From assembly GCF_002775205.1 (NCBI RefSeq), contig NC_036458.1:4184560-4248559 (forward strand): a stretch of 64,000 nt of DNA, written 5' to 3'. The translations under genes and the position numbers were made by a program. Shown piece by piece: positions 32,238-58,265 of this stretch (its first letter is position 1; every line of letters starts with the position of its first letter). The DNA comes from Xiphophorus maculatus (lineage: Eukaryota; Chordata; Actinopteri; Cyprinodontiformes; Poeciliidae). Under the pieces are notes generated by a model. It searched no databases and was not told where the DNA came from. It saw only the letters and a program-made list of their open reading frames with translations.

Positions 32238-33815
32238 AAGTACATTGTGTTTGACAAGTTTTATATTCTTCTTAAGTTATTATTTTGTAATTATGTTGTT
32301 TATTTGTATTCTTTCTTCCCATTTTATTCTTTAAAATACCATAATTTATATGTAACTTTAACCTTTCTGATGGCTTCATTTCCAAATATTACATCAGAAA
32401 AACTTTATTCACCCAAAGGGAAATTAAATGTTGCTGTAACTCATATTAATTCAAATTCTTCAGAGTTATTCTAGATAGTGAAGGCCGTTGGCAGCAAGTA
32501 TCTCCTTTGACAGTCTGTACTACAGCAAGTTTGAAGAAGCCTCTGACTGAAGACATAAATGCAACAGAAAACCAGTGGCAAGACTTAAAAATAAAAATGT
32601 TCCATTCAATTTGACTTGAGTTTGAGGGAAACAGCTTGTTATTATACCATAATGTCAATACTTTTGGATACTTATTCCAAATATAAGATGCAAAGAAAAC
32701 CCCAAACACAAAATATACAAACTCTATATTTATTTCTACCTTGAAACAGAGATGAAAACAAAATGATATACAAATAAAAATACCATTAATAGTAATTTTC
32801 TTATCTAATCTTAGTTATAATAACTTTAATGTAATGGATCTAAAACTACCCAGCAACAGTGCATGGTGCAAAAACATCCCTGATTGATTAAAAAGATCCT
32901 ACACCGATAAGCTTCAGTTACCTAAGCTTACATGTTACAGAAAAGAAGATATTTGAGATTACTGGTGGTGAGAAGCAAAAACAGAAAGAAAAAGGTGAAA
33001 GATGTTCGAAGCTGCGGTTTGTACAGCCATGAAAACAACAATGAAAATGGACGTAAAGTTCTGCAGGTCTCATAAAAACGTTTGTTTTTTTAAAATCTAA
33101 CTTTCATTTACACAAAAGAAACTTTACAGATCAGAATAAACAGCTTTCTGCACAACAAATCACTGAATTTTACCATTACTGTGGCCAGATTGTTTCAAAA
33201 TTAACCAAATTGGACCCATTTTCCCTGCAGTTCCTCTTCAGGTTTGGATTCCCTGTTTGTTATCTAAATTTCACTTCCTGAGTTGATCCTGGATGCGAAT
33301 TGAACATGTGCACAAACTGAAGTCTGGTGACCTCTCAGGCACAAAACAAGAGATTGTGATATATCAAAACCATGCAGAATGTTAAGATTAACTAAAAAAA
33401 TGCACAAAAGGAAATATTTAAAGTCCATTTTGTCCATCCTCCGTCCTTATTGCCCTGCTGTTACAGAGAGCTGCAGGTTTATATTTGAACAGCGGGAGGA
33501 CAGAAAGCGGTGAGGCTGGTGGAAGTGGGCTGTGAGATTACCCTGAAGCTCCACAGAGGAATATTTAACAGTTACAGCATCCTGCTTTTTCAGTTTTTAT
33601 TTATTTTTTAACCAGAAACACCCTGTATAGTCAAATAAACGCAAAGCGTAAAAACAAACAACTAAATATTAGGAATATCGTACAGAGTGCCGTTTGTAAA
33701 GTTACACAGTGAAAAAATTAACAGCAATAATTTTGTGTATTTAGCCTGTCAGAGAAAAAAATGCTGTTGTTCAAGTCATATTTTCACAATCTTATTCTGG
33801 ATTTATAAGGAATAA
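32238..33815. other. Intergenic DNA, nothing recognised
   Basis: A/T-rich sequence without recognisable exons or repeats shared within the window. Confidence 0.45.
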
Positions 33816-33819
33816 TTAT

Positions 33820-34090
33820 GAATATTTAGTTTAAAACAACTATTTAGATTGTAAATTAAACAATATAGGAAGCTAAATATTTAGTTCCCAACTAAATGTT
33901 TAAGTTTAAGCTAAATATTTTGCTTTCAAACTAAATATCTAGTCCAAATGAAATATACTTAGTTTGGTAACTAAATATTTAGTTAAAAAAAATGTTTCAA
34001 GCAAAATATTTAATTTTCAAACTAAATATTTATTTTCCGAGCTAAATATTTACATTGCCAACTAAATACTTAATTTAGAAGTTATATATT
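33820..34090. repeat. Minisatellite of CTAAATATTTAG-type units
   Basis: About eight to ten diverged units of roughly 30 bases, each containing AACTAAATATTTAGTT or a close variant. The core CTAAATATTTAG is itself a perfect palindrome, so single strands could fold into serial short hairpins. Confidence 0.8.
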
Positions 34091-34499
34091 AGCTGATGAA
34101 ATAAGTAAATCTATAAATGTATAAATGACATGGTGAAAATATAACTTTAAAAAAAATTAACACCCACATTTTTTCTTTTGCGTCAGGCTAACTAAACCAA
34201 ATTACAGCTGTTAATTTTTTACTGTGTAACTTTAGAAACGCTACCCCATAATATCCAGGGCTCACAGTTGATTGGAATAATTTGACATTAAATTTTATTC
34301 TTTTTATGGCTCTTTTCCCACAGTTAGGACACACGAAACTGGGAACGCAGTCAGAAGCATTCAGTCATTTTCTATGTTTTTAAAAAAATTATCATTATTA
34401 TTTTAAAACAAGCACAGACGCGTTTTTAAAAGCTAAAAAATGAAGAAGCGCTCGATTTGCTTGTAACTTTAAGCTAGCCTAGCAAGCCCGCTCCGGTCA

Positions 34500-34703
34500 A
34501 AGTTGAACTATGACGTCATTTTCTGCGCCGTTTTATAACTGTAGTCTGACTGTAGTTCTAGCAGCGGCAGCAGCGGAAGGAAGAGAAAAAAGCCGTTCAG
34601 TCCGTGTTAGCCACACTTCCAAATATTTAGCATTAAAAGCCATTTTGTTTGGCTGGACACTTCTCTTTTCGAAATGGATAGTTTACAGCGCACGTCATTT
34701 CCG
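34500..34703 (+). promoter_or_regulatory. Candidate promoter and first exon of an unknown plus-strand transcript
   Basis: A full CRE (TGACGTCA, 34511-34518) is followed by TTTTATAAC about 20 bases later. A GC-richer leader then contains an ATG at 34674 opening MDSLQRTSFP, which ends exactly at a donor, CCG then GTAAGC, at 34703/34704. No downstream plus-strand coding exon was found before the convergent ppp1ca gene. It may start a non-coding RNA, belong to a gene I could not see, or be a relic. Confidence 0.3.
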
Positions 34704-35045
34704 GTAAGCTTCATTGCGTCGAACTCGCGCATTACATACCTTACGGGCGAACATTAGCAACTGGGTAAAATTTAAAGATCCTCAATACGAAGCAAAGGGT
34801 AGAAGAAGAGGCCGATTTTTAACCAGGCTAACTTTAAGCTATAAGCCTATACATTTATTTTAAATATATAATATTTCACTCACGCTGAGAAGTTTAAAGG
34901 ACTCATGAACGCCTCACGTTCCCAGTTTAATGTGGAGTTGTGCTTGTTTGTGCGAGATGTTCTGATTAGCTTTGGATCTGATGACAACATAAATAAAAAA
35001 AAAAAACAAACCAAAACTTAAAACAAAAACTATGAAAATTATAGA

Positions 35046-35590
35046 TCAACTAGGGCTGGGCGATAAATGGGTTTTATTTTGTTTTAAAGGTTTAATTTGT
35101 GGAAAATCTGCATTTCTTTTTCACCAATTCACTCCTTTAGCAGCCATCTTGTTAAGTGTATGTTAAAGCAGTTTATTTTTAATTCAGGTCAACTTTACAA
35201 ATGGAGCACTGGAGCCAGGCTGCAATCAGTAGTTTTGAAATGTTCATGCAAACTACTATTTTGAAGAAAATCAACTAAAATCCTGGTAATCTTTTTTTAA
35301 ACAAGTTTTTTTTCCTGATAAATTTAAGATGTTTTTTTCTGGTCAAATTCCATCTTTTTCTGCTAATATTATGCATATCCTATTATATCCTTGTAATTAA
35401 ACATTCTCGTAGCTTGACCCTGATTCTCTGACAGATCACAGAAGGTATGATTGAAATAAAAGCCACTTTTTGAAAATATTCTGTCATTTATAATTAATCT
35501 TTTAGAAAGGGAAGTGAGAAAAGAAATTGATTAAAATCTAAAATTAATTTTAAAATTATATTTAAGCCACATCGCCCAGCTCTAGTCAAA
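35046..35590. mobile_element. MITE with CTAGGGCTGGGCGAT ends (family F), full-length copy
   Basis: Left end CTAGGGCTGGGCGATAAATG, right end CACATCGCCCAGCTCTAG; the outer 15 bases are inverted repeats with one mismatch. About 545 bases, A/T-rich, no coding. Two fragments of the family lie in kmt5c introns (26641-26700 and 28270-28565). Confidence 0.75.
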
Positions 35591-35734
35591 ACCTGTTCAG
35601 AATCCAAAGCAAAAAATAATCATAATTATCAGTTATTTTACCTCTTAAGATATTTTTTAGTTTAAAAGTCACGACAAATGAAAAGCAGCCACTGACAAAT
35701 AAGTGATGAGCATGATGATGTACTTCAAATTAAA

Positions 35735-36408
35735 GGTTACTTTTATTCATCTTTAGCTTCGAGTGAACTAAAAACAAGGAGAGAGAAAAAACTAAAAATA
35801 AAATAAAAACCATTCTGGTGTCAGTTATCTACAAAAACAAGCCTCTATATCACATCCATGGTCGTGATCTCACATGATTGGTTCTGAAAATGGAAGAAGA
35901 AAAAATAAATCTAGTGAATTCACCTTATACCCACCTGTGATCTCCACCCCTTTCCCTCACAGCTAATGTACAAAAGCTCACGTTTAGCATTAAACAGTGC
36001 CAGACCTCAACATAAACAGCCAAAGCTCTCTTCTTCATGGCCCCCATCCGCTCTGCCCTGCAGCCAAGTATGATTTACATGGTAAACAGGCAAAAAACAA
36101 CTCTTCTTTACATAAAAAAACAGGAAAACAGGAACATGAAAGGTGGGAAAAGTACATGGTGAATACAGCAACTTTCTCTGGATCATTCGCTCACATATCC
36201 ACACAAATACAACACAAAAAGCAAAATAAACGTTCAAAAAGTGTTTCATTCAGAGAGAAAAACCCGACTGAACCCTGGTTGTCTTTGTTGCTGTTCAGTG
36301 CCGACGAAGGGGACAAGTTTGGGAGGTAGAGAGGAAGGAAGAAATGATAAAAAAAGGTGTTGGAACGACGAAGGGTGGTGAATCGTAGGAAGAGGAAGTC
36401 AGCGCGTG
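35735..36408 (-). other. ppp1ca: ppp1ca 3' UTR (approximate)
   Basis: Sequence downstream of the stop codon at 36409-36411. The first good minus-strand AATAAA (TTTATT on the plus strand, about 35743) gives a plausible 3' end. An open frame on the plus strand here is a shadow. The boundary is an estimate. Confidence 0.4.
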
Positions 36409-50694
<14,286 letters not shown>

Positions 50695-51270
50695 TTTCTG
50701 AATTTTCTGACGTTATCGGGAAGTGAGACCTCGGTTTTATGCGTCGCACCTCTTTAAAATTCAAAACAGAGAACAAGAGAAGATGGACCAAGTGTTATTA
50801 ATTTGCTTTACAGATGTAGTCGGTCGCATTCAGAACCAAACGACACCGACAAAACCGAGCAACAGGAGCACAATCAATGAGCTAATCCGAGCTAAAGCTG
50901 CTACCCAAGTAGCATAAGCTACACTTTTTTTTAGTAGCATCGGCACAACTGTACCGCGGCTGCTAAGCGCTGAAATAACACATTAAGATAATAAAATGTT
51001 CCCGAACCTTTTCTCTAGAGCGGTATCTGCCCTCCCGGTACGGAAAACGATGAGTTCTTTATTAACAAGGTAAAATCTTGGCCCGGTTTTCTCCTGCTTT
51101 GTCCAGGTCGCTCCACTCTTCGCCCCCAGGAACTTTAAAAGAGGGCCGTTTCAGCCGAGCGTCTACGGCGACATACGAGGCTGAATCAAACCCAACTCTT
51201 CCCAGCTTTCTCAGACGCTGATTGGTCACTCAAACCAATTCCTTTGCATCTGATTGGCTATTTGCTATGT
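50695..51270 (-). promoter_or_regulatory. ppp1ca: ppp1ca 5' UTR and promoter region
   Basis: Directly upstream of the start codon. On the minus strand, TAGCCAATCAG (about 51249-51259) and GACCAATCAG (about 51216-51225) are CCAAT boxes in a CpG-richer stretch. No TATA box is obvious. The transcription start is not fixed; a 5' UTR of roughly 300-400 bases is plausible. Confidence 0.5.
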
Positions 51271-53984
51271 CTGTCTTAAAAATAAACTCCACCCACAGCA
51301 GTTTTTAACGGCTGCAAAGGTGAGCTCATGAAAACCTTTAAACGTCGCCATCTAGTGGTAAAACTGATAGTTGCAGAATTTCATGATTTATTAAAAACAC
51401 ACCTGATTGATTTTTTTTATTACTCTAGACTTTATTTACCCAACAATTTCATTTCATTTTAAGTTGTCTGAAAGTGTATAATATGTGTTTTAAAAACTTG
51501 CTTTAAATATGAATAATAGTTGGACTGACCAAATCTTTTCACCGTATTTGTCAGAATAAACAACGTATAGTCATTAATGCATGCTAATAAAAAATGGACA
51601 GAAATTGATCTGATGTAATATTCTTTTGTTAAATGTAATATTTTCACTAGGTATAAGTAGGAAAACATCATAATAAGCAGAAAAAAAACTTGATCATCTG
51701 TGTAATTAATCCATATAATGTACTTTAACTAGCCAGCTTGCAAGATTATCATTTATTGATTGGTATTTCACTTTGAATTCTTCAATCTCAAAGGGCTCAA
51801 TAAAATTTAGAAAGAAACCAAATGCAATTTGCATTCGCATTAGACAATGCTTAACTAATAAAAATGGAACAAATCTTAGTTTAATGCTTTAGTTATCCTC
51901 TGAAAAAAAATTCTTAAAAAATAACACCTGTATAAAGTAAATTAATATTTAAAAACATGATTTATACTTTTAAAATATTAATGAAAACAAAACATAATTA
52001 TGGACACTCCATCTATTAGTATAACCTCTCACAAAGATATTTAAAGCTTACAATCTGTTATTACAGATAATCTGCTCTCATACGTAAAAAAACAAACACA
52101 TTTTGGCATTTCTGTTATTTTATATCTTTGCTCTTTGCTGCTCTAACATTTCACAAGGTTGATGCATCCAGAGAGAGGAATATTAGGACATTCTTTTTGC
52201 CTAATCTCAGCAGATCAGACGTCACCAACTCCTCGAGAGCAACTGTCCTGCAACTTTTGTTCCAGCACGTCTGAACCAGATTACAGGCCTGTGCAACTCA
52301 GTCTCTCAAGCTTGTGGTTACATTATGGCTTGGATTGACTCTTATGATAATATCTTATGCAGTTCACTTTGGTGTAACGACAGGAAAACTGCAGTGAAAA
52401 AAGCCTTTCAGGATGCGTTCAGTCTTCCTTAGGCTTTCAAGATGGATATCTGCAAGTTTTTCCAGTTTTTTCATGCTTTACTGAGCAACTTTACATTTAA
52501 ATTTATGTGCTTTATATGTTTGTATGAGCCAGGAAATGTAATAATGAACGCTTTAAATGTTACAACACAAACTGACACAAGGTTTACGTTAAGCCAAGGG
52601 TGTCCAAAGTTTGGTCCGGGGGCCATTTGTGCTGTTAAAAATTGAGCACACTTAGTTTTCAAGCTCTAGTTTATATTTATACAAACAAAATAATCTAACA
52701 AGGAAATTGTCACTGTTTTTAAAACATCTTCTAAAAGGGTTAATTCAATTTTATATAATTTTTTTTTTATTCCAGAGCAGATTTTGGAAAAACCTGACTA
52801 AATAAATAAACATGAAGACCGAGCGTTTCATATCGAGTTCGTCTTGCTGAGAATATAAACACAAAAAAATCCACACAGATTGTGGAAAATAATCTGTGTC
52901 GTTTGCAGATTTTATGCTTCAAATGCTCAATGATTTCCAGCTCCCTTTTATGCAGAAATCAGGCTTTTTTAATTTGATAAAAATGTTGTTTTGTTTATAG
53001 TTGTCCAGGCAAGAGGGGAAATATTCTATGAATATGAATATTTATGAACTTACTGCAGGAATCTGCAAACCCCATGGTTGAGTTCAAACTAAGGTCATAT
53101 ATCCATAAATTAGTTTTTGACATGATGGTGCTTTGACAAACAAAGCTCTTCAATGAGGAGCCACTTAGCGTCTGGAAACCGTCTCTGTGACATCTGAGCT
53201 GATCAGGAGCAGAACTCCGACTCTCATGAATGAAACAAACTGTGTTTTCAATCATCCCTGCGATGGAGAACGTTCTACACAGAAAAAATAAAACAAACAT
53301 TCAGCTTTCTGCTGGGTGACAAAATCCCTCCATCCATCATCTCCCATTTAATCCAGCTGTTAAAGTCTGCTTAATCACAAATCAGGTTTCTTTGCCCACA
53401 TGCGACCCGATTCTGATCCAAAAAATCCATTTGTTCCACTTCCATATGTGGAACTAATTTAGATACGTATCCGATTGTCTTCAAATCGTCTGCAGTCTGA
53501 ATAATGTCACATTTAATCCGGCTTTTACGTCATTATGTGAATCATCATTCTGCACCAGAAGAAGCCGGACGGCTGTAAAAAATGGCATAAAAAATTATAA
53601 TCATGACATTATTAACGGAGTCCATCAGTGAAGCGCATCACATCACTTAGACGCTGTTGCTAAACGTTGTGGCTATTAGTTGCACTTTTTTATTAGCTGT
53701 TTTTTTCTTATCATTTTTTGGAATCCATCATTACGTCTGTAAACGGAGCGCAGATTTGTGATGTCGACGTTCCTCTTCTGTGCATGCGAGTCGCTTCGGA
53801 GTCGTGAAAAACACAAAAATCTGACTGTCGTCACATAATTCAGTAGAATGAACAACACACACAAAAAAAATCTGATTTCAGACAAAACAAACAAGAAGTC
53901 GCACTTTAATGTCATCCATAGTTGTGTCTGTATCTCCTGATGTTTTCTTTTTATTATTTTTCTTCATTTATTGAAGTTAATCTC
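51271..53984. other. Intergenic DNA with small repeat fragments
   Basis: A family G fragment lies at 52205-52290. A string GGGTGTCCAAAGTTTGGTCC at about 52600 resembles the end of a common fish repeat. No exon or gene recognised; 53340-53930 looks like an old, unclassified repeat. Confidence 0.45.
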
Positions 53985-54113
53985 CATAAGTAAAGTATCC
54001 AGAAATTTTACTAAAGTAAAAGTAGCAACGCGTCAGGAACATATTACTCAAGTAAAAGTAAAAAGTACAGCGTAGTAAAACTATTACAAGTAACTTTTTA
54101 CAACCCAACTCTG
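53985..54113 (+). mobile_element. Family E repeat, right-end fragment
   Basis: TTACTCAAGTAAAAGTAAAA and then CTTTTTACAACCCAACTCTG match the right end of 31640-32237. Confidence 0.6.
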
Positions 54114-54124
54114 ATTATATGCTA

Positions 54125-55060
54125 ATTTCTAATTTAATAGCGTTCCAAGACTGAACAATAAGGTTCAATCTCAAAGTTTGGGTTAAAAAAACAAAAAGCA
54201 GAAAAAAGCTCAACATTGTTCCTTTTTTCTTTGAAATTTAAATGTTGTACAGAGTTTTGAGTGAGCTTGTGTTTATGTAGCAGGACAATAACATTAAAAA
54301 TAAAAATAAAAAAATCCCCCATATTTTAATTGTTCAAAAAACAAAGTTTCCTACAAAAGTCCAAACTCAAGTTGAGTTGCGATGACTCAAATAATTCTAA
54401 GAGTAAAAAACCAAAATTCAACCCGGTTATCTTGTTTGGCTGATTCAGTTGGCACAACAACATGGCCAGCTGGTTTAATGTCTTTTTTCCCTTATTTTTT
54501 TAAATAATGTCTAATGTCAGAATTAATCACATGAATTCAAAGTAAGAATCAATGTCTGCAGATTATTGCTGGTGAAAATAGGAAAGTTACTCCAGTCAAT
54601 GTAACTGGTTCCAATCCGTTCCACCATTGATCAAAAAGGTTTAATCTCCAAGTTTCAGTTAAAAACAAAAGAAAAGTCAATATTTGTACTTTTTGTGGTT
54701 TGAAATAAAGATGTTGTAAGATTACAACACTTCGTCTTACAGGGTTTAATCCAGCTTGTGTGTTTATTATGTAGGTCAGTAAACACCATTCAAATCCAGC
54801 CAAGGATGGTTAAAAATAAAGTTTCCTATAAAACTCAGATTGAGTTGAGATGATTAAAAAGATAAATTATGTTGGGAAAACTCTTTAATTTGAAGAACAG
54901 GATGGACATTAAATCTTATTGTTGACAAAGACTCTCAATTATCTCTAATGGTGGATGGAATTTGGGCAGATTGGTCTAATGTATCTTTTCCTCAATAAAT
55001 TAAATAAAATAAATAATTAGATTAATTCAAAGTGAGAATCAGACTTACTACAGTTAAAAA
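54125..55060. repeat. Diverged direct tandem duplication, unit about 480 bases
   Basis: Unit 1 about 54125-54600, unit 2 about 54601-55060. Matching landmarks: AAGGTTCAATCTC / AAGGTTTAATCTC, AAAGTTTCCTACAAAAG / AAAGTTTCCTATAAAAC, GGTTTAATGTC / GGTCTAATGTA, ATTCAAAGTAAGAATCA / ATTCAAAGTGAGAATCA. Offsets between pairs are about 475-490 bases. No known family recognised. It ends about 0.6 kb upstream of the claudin promoter. Confidence 0.6.
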
Positions 55061-55655
55061 TCAGAACATTAATGAACATTTGTCTCATTCTATCCAAATC
55101 TGTCCATTTTCCTGTTTTCTCTCTGTCAGATTATTTTCAATGATTAATTTTGATGTCATGCAAAGCAAAACTACCAACACGTCTATTTTTAAAGCCGACA
55201 TTCCTTCTTGTTTCTTCATTCATCTTTCTCGTGATCCATGAAACCAACAAGATGAGTCAAGACCTCACGGTCTCTGCTTCTTCTCGTCTTCGTCATCAAT
55301 TTCGACACAGACAGGTGTGGAGGCAGCTGGGATAGCTATGGAAACCTGCGTGGGATTTGTTTGTGCCGACTGGATGTGCTGATGGGAAAAACTGGCAATC
55401 TTCCAGATGATTCACTTAGTGGTTAATTTTTTTCAACTTGTGATGGACACAAATGGAGAAACAACGCAGCATCACTGTTGTGACAGAATAAAAACATGAA
55501 TGAGATTTTATTCCTTTTTCTTTTTTTTCCAGGAAATTTGTGACCTCTGTTTCCAAAAAGATGGGGAAAAGAGGGGAACATGTTCAGGTCAGAACTGGTT
55601 TCAGCTCCATATTTCCTCTGTGTTTCTCTGGCTGGAGTGGAGCTCCACCTACTCC
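55061..55655. other. Upstream flank of the claudin gene, nothing recognised
   Basis: No gene or shared repeat seen. Possible enhancer sequence cannot be judged by eye. Confidence 0.4.
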
Positions 55656-55659
55656 TGAC

Positions 55660-55776
55660 ATTCCTCTATAAGTAACGTTTGTTTCCTCACACTGCAGCTT
55701 CCAGACGGCCGCGCATCGGGAAACATCTTCAACTAAAACCTCTAAACCTCTACAGGCGTTCAAAGAAGACAAATAG
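55660..55776 (+). promoter_or_regulatory. Claudin gene TATA-like box and 5' UTR exon
   Basis: CTCTATAAGTAA at about 55663-55674 is a TATA-like box. About 25-30 bases further on a leader exon is expected to begin. It ends at a strong donor, ATAG then GTAAGT, at 55776/55777. The coding exon has a matching acceptor (TTTTTTTCAG, ending at 56648). The start site is inferred. Confidence 0.5.
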
Positions 55777-56649
55777 GTAAGTCTTTACATGCAATCTGAA
55801 CAACATCACTAAGAAAACATTAAAGAAATAAATGTTTTTAAAGGTATTTATTTAAAAGAATCTGATATATATATATTTTTTTTGCTCTTTTGCTGTGGAA
55901 TTTAATCAACCAGTTTGGGCAAAAATTGCCTTAAATGTTTAAAAACTAAATAAATTAATTTAAAATACTTACATTTTTCTGCGCCAGCCTTCATATAGGT
56001 TGTTGATTTTTTATACTTCTGAATTAAAAAATGTTCAAAAACGAAATAAATTAATTGAAATTAAATTTTTTGTGCCAGCCTTCATGTGATTATTTACTAC
56101 TTCTGATTTAAAGAATCTCAATTTAATCAAAATAATATTTAATGTTTATATGTTTCAACTTACAAAAAGAATAATTCAAGATATTTGAACATTTAAATCA
56201 AATGTGGCTGATTCTTCTGCACACATCGGTATTAAAAGTCTGATTTCTGTTAACCTGATGTGATCAAATACTCATAAAATGGTTACAACTATTTTTAAAT
56301 TTTGTCTCCCTTGCTGGACGTTGTGAAGCCGTGGCTGAGCCTGTAATGGGTGGAGACCTCAGGCCTGTCTGGGCATGAGTTGGATTTGAAAATGTTACCT
56401 TAAACCACAGATCCTGTGGCGACATAAACCATGTAATAAGTGTTTTGTCTGAGGGAGTGAATCCAGCTGAAGCTTTGACAAACACACAGATTAACTGTAA
56501 CAATGGGTGCAACAAAAGAAATTAATTCTGAACAATGTTTTTTTTATTTAAAATAGCTTTAGAAAACCTTATCTTAATGCCTAAGAAATTCTAAATTTGT
56601 AAAAAAAAAAAAATAAATCCAGAATTTTATATATGTAGTTTTTTTCAGA

Positions 56650-56781
56650 ATGGGATCGTCAGCTGTTCAGATGGTATGCGTGGCCTTTGGGGTCATGGGG
56701 CTCATTGGGGTCATCGTCTGCTGCGCCCTTCCTCTCTGGAAAGTGTCAGCCTTCATAGGAAACAACATTGTGACGGCGCAG
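56650..56781 (+). CDS. claudin coding exon 1
   Basis: Forty-four codons, from MGSSAVQMVCVAF to NNIVTAQ; the acceptor TTTTTCAG lies immediately before the ATG and the donor GTAAGC at 56782. The start is the only ATG before TM1 with the splice context. An internal Met8 is a less likely start. Confidence 0.9.
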
Positions 56782-58265
56782 GTAAGCATTTATGATTCAC
56801 AGAGCAACACAATATATTTTATGACTTAAATGATCAGAAAAGTAATGTTCTTGCAGGTTTTATGTTTGATTACTCGACAATTATGCAATAATATTTTATG
56901 GTTTAAGCAGGAAATAATTTCAATATTATAATTGTAGGTTTTACTATTTAAGGTCAGTTAGGATTATCACTGTCTATATTTACTAAATGCCACACTGATT
57001 GAAGAAAATAGTTTTTAAATTGCCTTTTAATCTTCACTTCTTGGCTTAAACATACTGAACATTCTTAAATATGATGGAAAATTCACATTTTGCACGTTTT
57101 TCTATTAACATTTTGGTCTCAACAACTTCTGAAAACAGCCGAAAGAGCTTTAAAAAAAAAAACATCCAGTTGCTTTTTGGGCAATAAGTTCATGTTTTTT
57201 GGTGTCTAGAAAATGTGTTGTTCTAAAAACATTCCAGAGCAGCAGGCACTACCTGTTACCTAGCAACCCCAGTGGAATTCTGCCCGTTACCTAGCAACCC
57301 AAGCAGAGCTCCAGGGTATTTGTATAGCACATACAGTGGTCCATAACTAATATGGCTGCAAACTTTGGGTCAGTGTCCAAGTGGAAGATCCACTGGAGCC
57401 CAAGCTTTAACTTCCTGTCTTGGATTGCTGCTTCAGCATTTCTACATAGTTATTTCCTCATGGCCTTCTGGAGTGCACCAGTCCCTCGTGCTGCAAAAAC
57501 ATCCACAGAACATCATTCAAGTTTGGTTGGTCTGTGATTTGCAAGCTTTCTAGCCGTTTCCTGTAAATGAAGCAACAAACTTGCTGCTGTTTAATACAAA
57601 TCTTGTGAATTCATCAGAAACCTACAATGTCCTGACATCATCATTAGGCCTTTCCTAGAATGCTTAAAATTTTTATAGTGTTTGCTGGAATACAGAAAAT
57701 GAGAAGAAAATGTGTTTTAAACAGTGCATGTAAATGTCTGTTTCTGCGTCTTTCGGTGTAGGAGAGTCAAGAAGGTCTGTGGATGCAGTGTGTGAAGCAG
57801 AGCACTGGGCAGCAACAGTGCAAAGTGTACGACTCCTTGTTGCAGTTAGGCTCTGACCTGCAGGCCGCCCGCGCCATGACCATCATCAGCTGCATGCTCA
57901 GTGGGCTCAGCCTCCTCGTCCTCTTCTGCGGCGCCGACTTCACCACATGTGTTCAGAACGAAGACGTCAAGCCCAAAATCAGCCTGATGGCCGCAGTGGG
58001 GCTGATGCTGGCCGGCCTGCTGGTGATCATCCCGGTCAGCTGGTCGGCGCACAACACCGTGAGAGATTTCCACAACCAACTGGTGCACGAGTCCCTGAAG
58101 AGAGAGCTGGGAGGATGCATCTATATCGGCTGGGCAGCCGGTGTGATGATGCTCCTGGCTGGAGGTCTGCTCTGCTGCTTCAGCAGACCCAAATCCAGCA
58201 GCTCCGGAGGAACCGCCAAGTACTACAGCAACAGCGCTTCAGCGACAAACAAGAACTACGTGTAG
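56650..58265 (+). CDS. Claudin, claudin-3/4-like tight-junction membrane protein
   Basis: Two coding exons, 56650-56781 and 57762-58265, joined in phase 0 into 211 residues. Claudins polymerise in tight junctions and set paracellular ion permeability. Seen: TM1 (VCVAFGVMGLIGVIVCCALP), first loop with W30, GLW (49-51), Cys54 and Cys64 of the W-GLW-C-C signature, TM2 (about 80-100), TM3 (about 117-139), TM4 (about 160-180), and a palmitoylation-prone CC after TM4. The C-terminus KNYV is a PDZ-binding motif for ZO proteins. STGQ and KVYDSLL resemble claudin-3/4. An intron after NIVTAQ interrupts the first loop. Exact paralogue not assigned. Confidence 0.92.
57070..57310 (-). mobile_element. Family A MITE, inverted partial copy in claudin intron
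   Basis: In reverse orientation: GGGCAATAAGTTCATGTTTT, then TTTTTGGTGTCTAGAAAA, then CCTGTTACCTAGCAACCCC, matching the right half of the plus-oriented family A copies (CATTAATTTACTG, GGTTGCTAGGTAACGG). The GTTACCTAGCAACCC block occurs twice here. The other end is not recognisable. Confidence 0.65.
57762..58265 (+). CDS. claudin coding exon 2
   Basis: Begins ESQEGLWMQC after acceptor GGTGTAG (ending 57761) and runs to the stop after KNYV. Carries most of loop 1, TM2-TM4 and the cytoplasmic tail. A likely poly(A) signal ATTAAA is at about 58737. Confidence 0.92.
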   Translation, partial: ESQEGLWMQCVKQSTGQQQCKVYDSLLQLGSDLQAARAMTIISCMLSGLSLLVLFCGADFTTCVQNEDVKPKISLMAAVGLMLAGLLVIIPVSWSAHNTVRDFHNQLVHESLKRELGGCIYIGWAAGVMMLLAGGLLCCFSRPKSSSSGGTAKYYSNSASATNKNYV

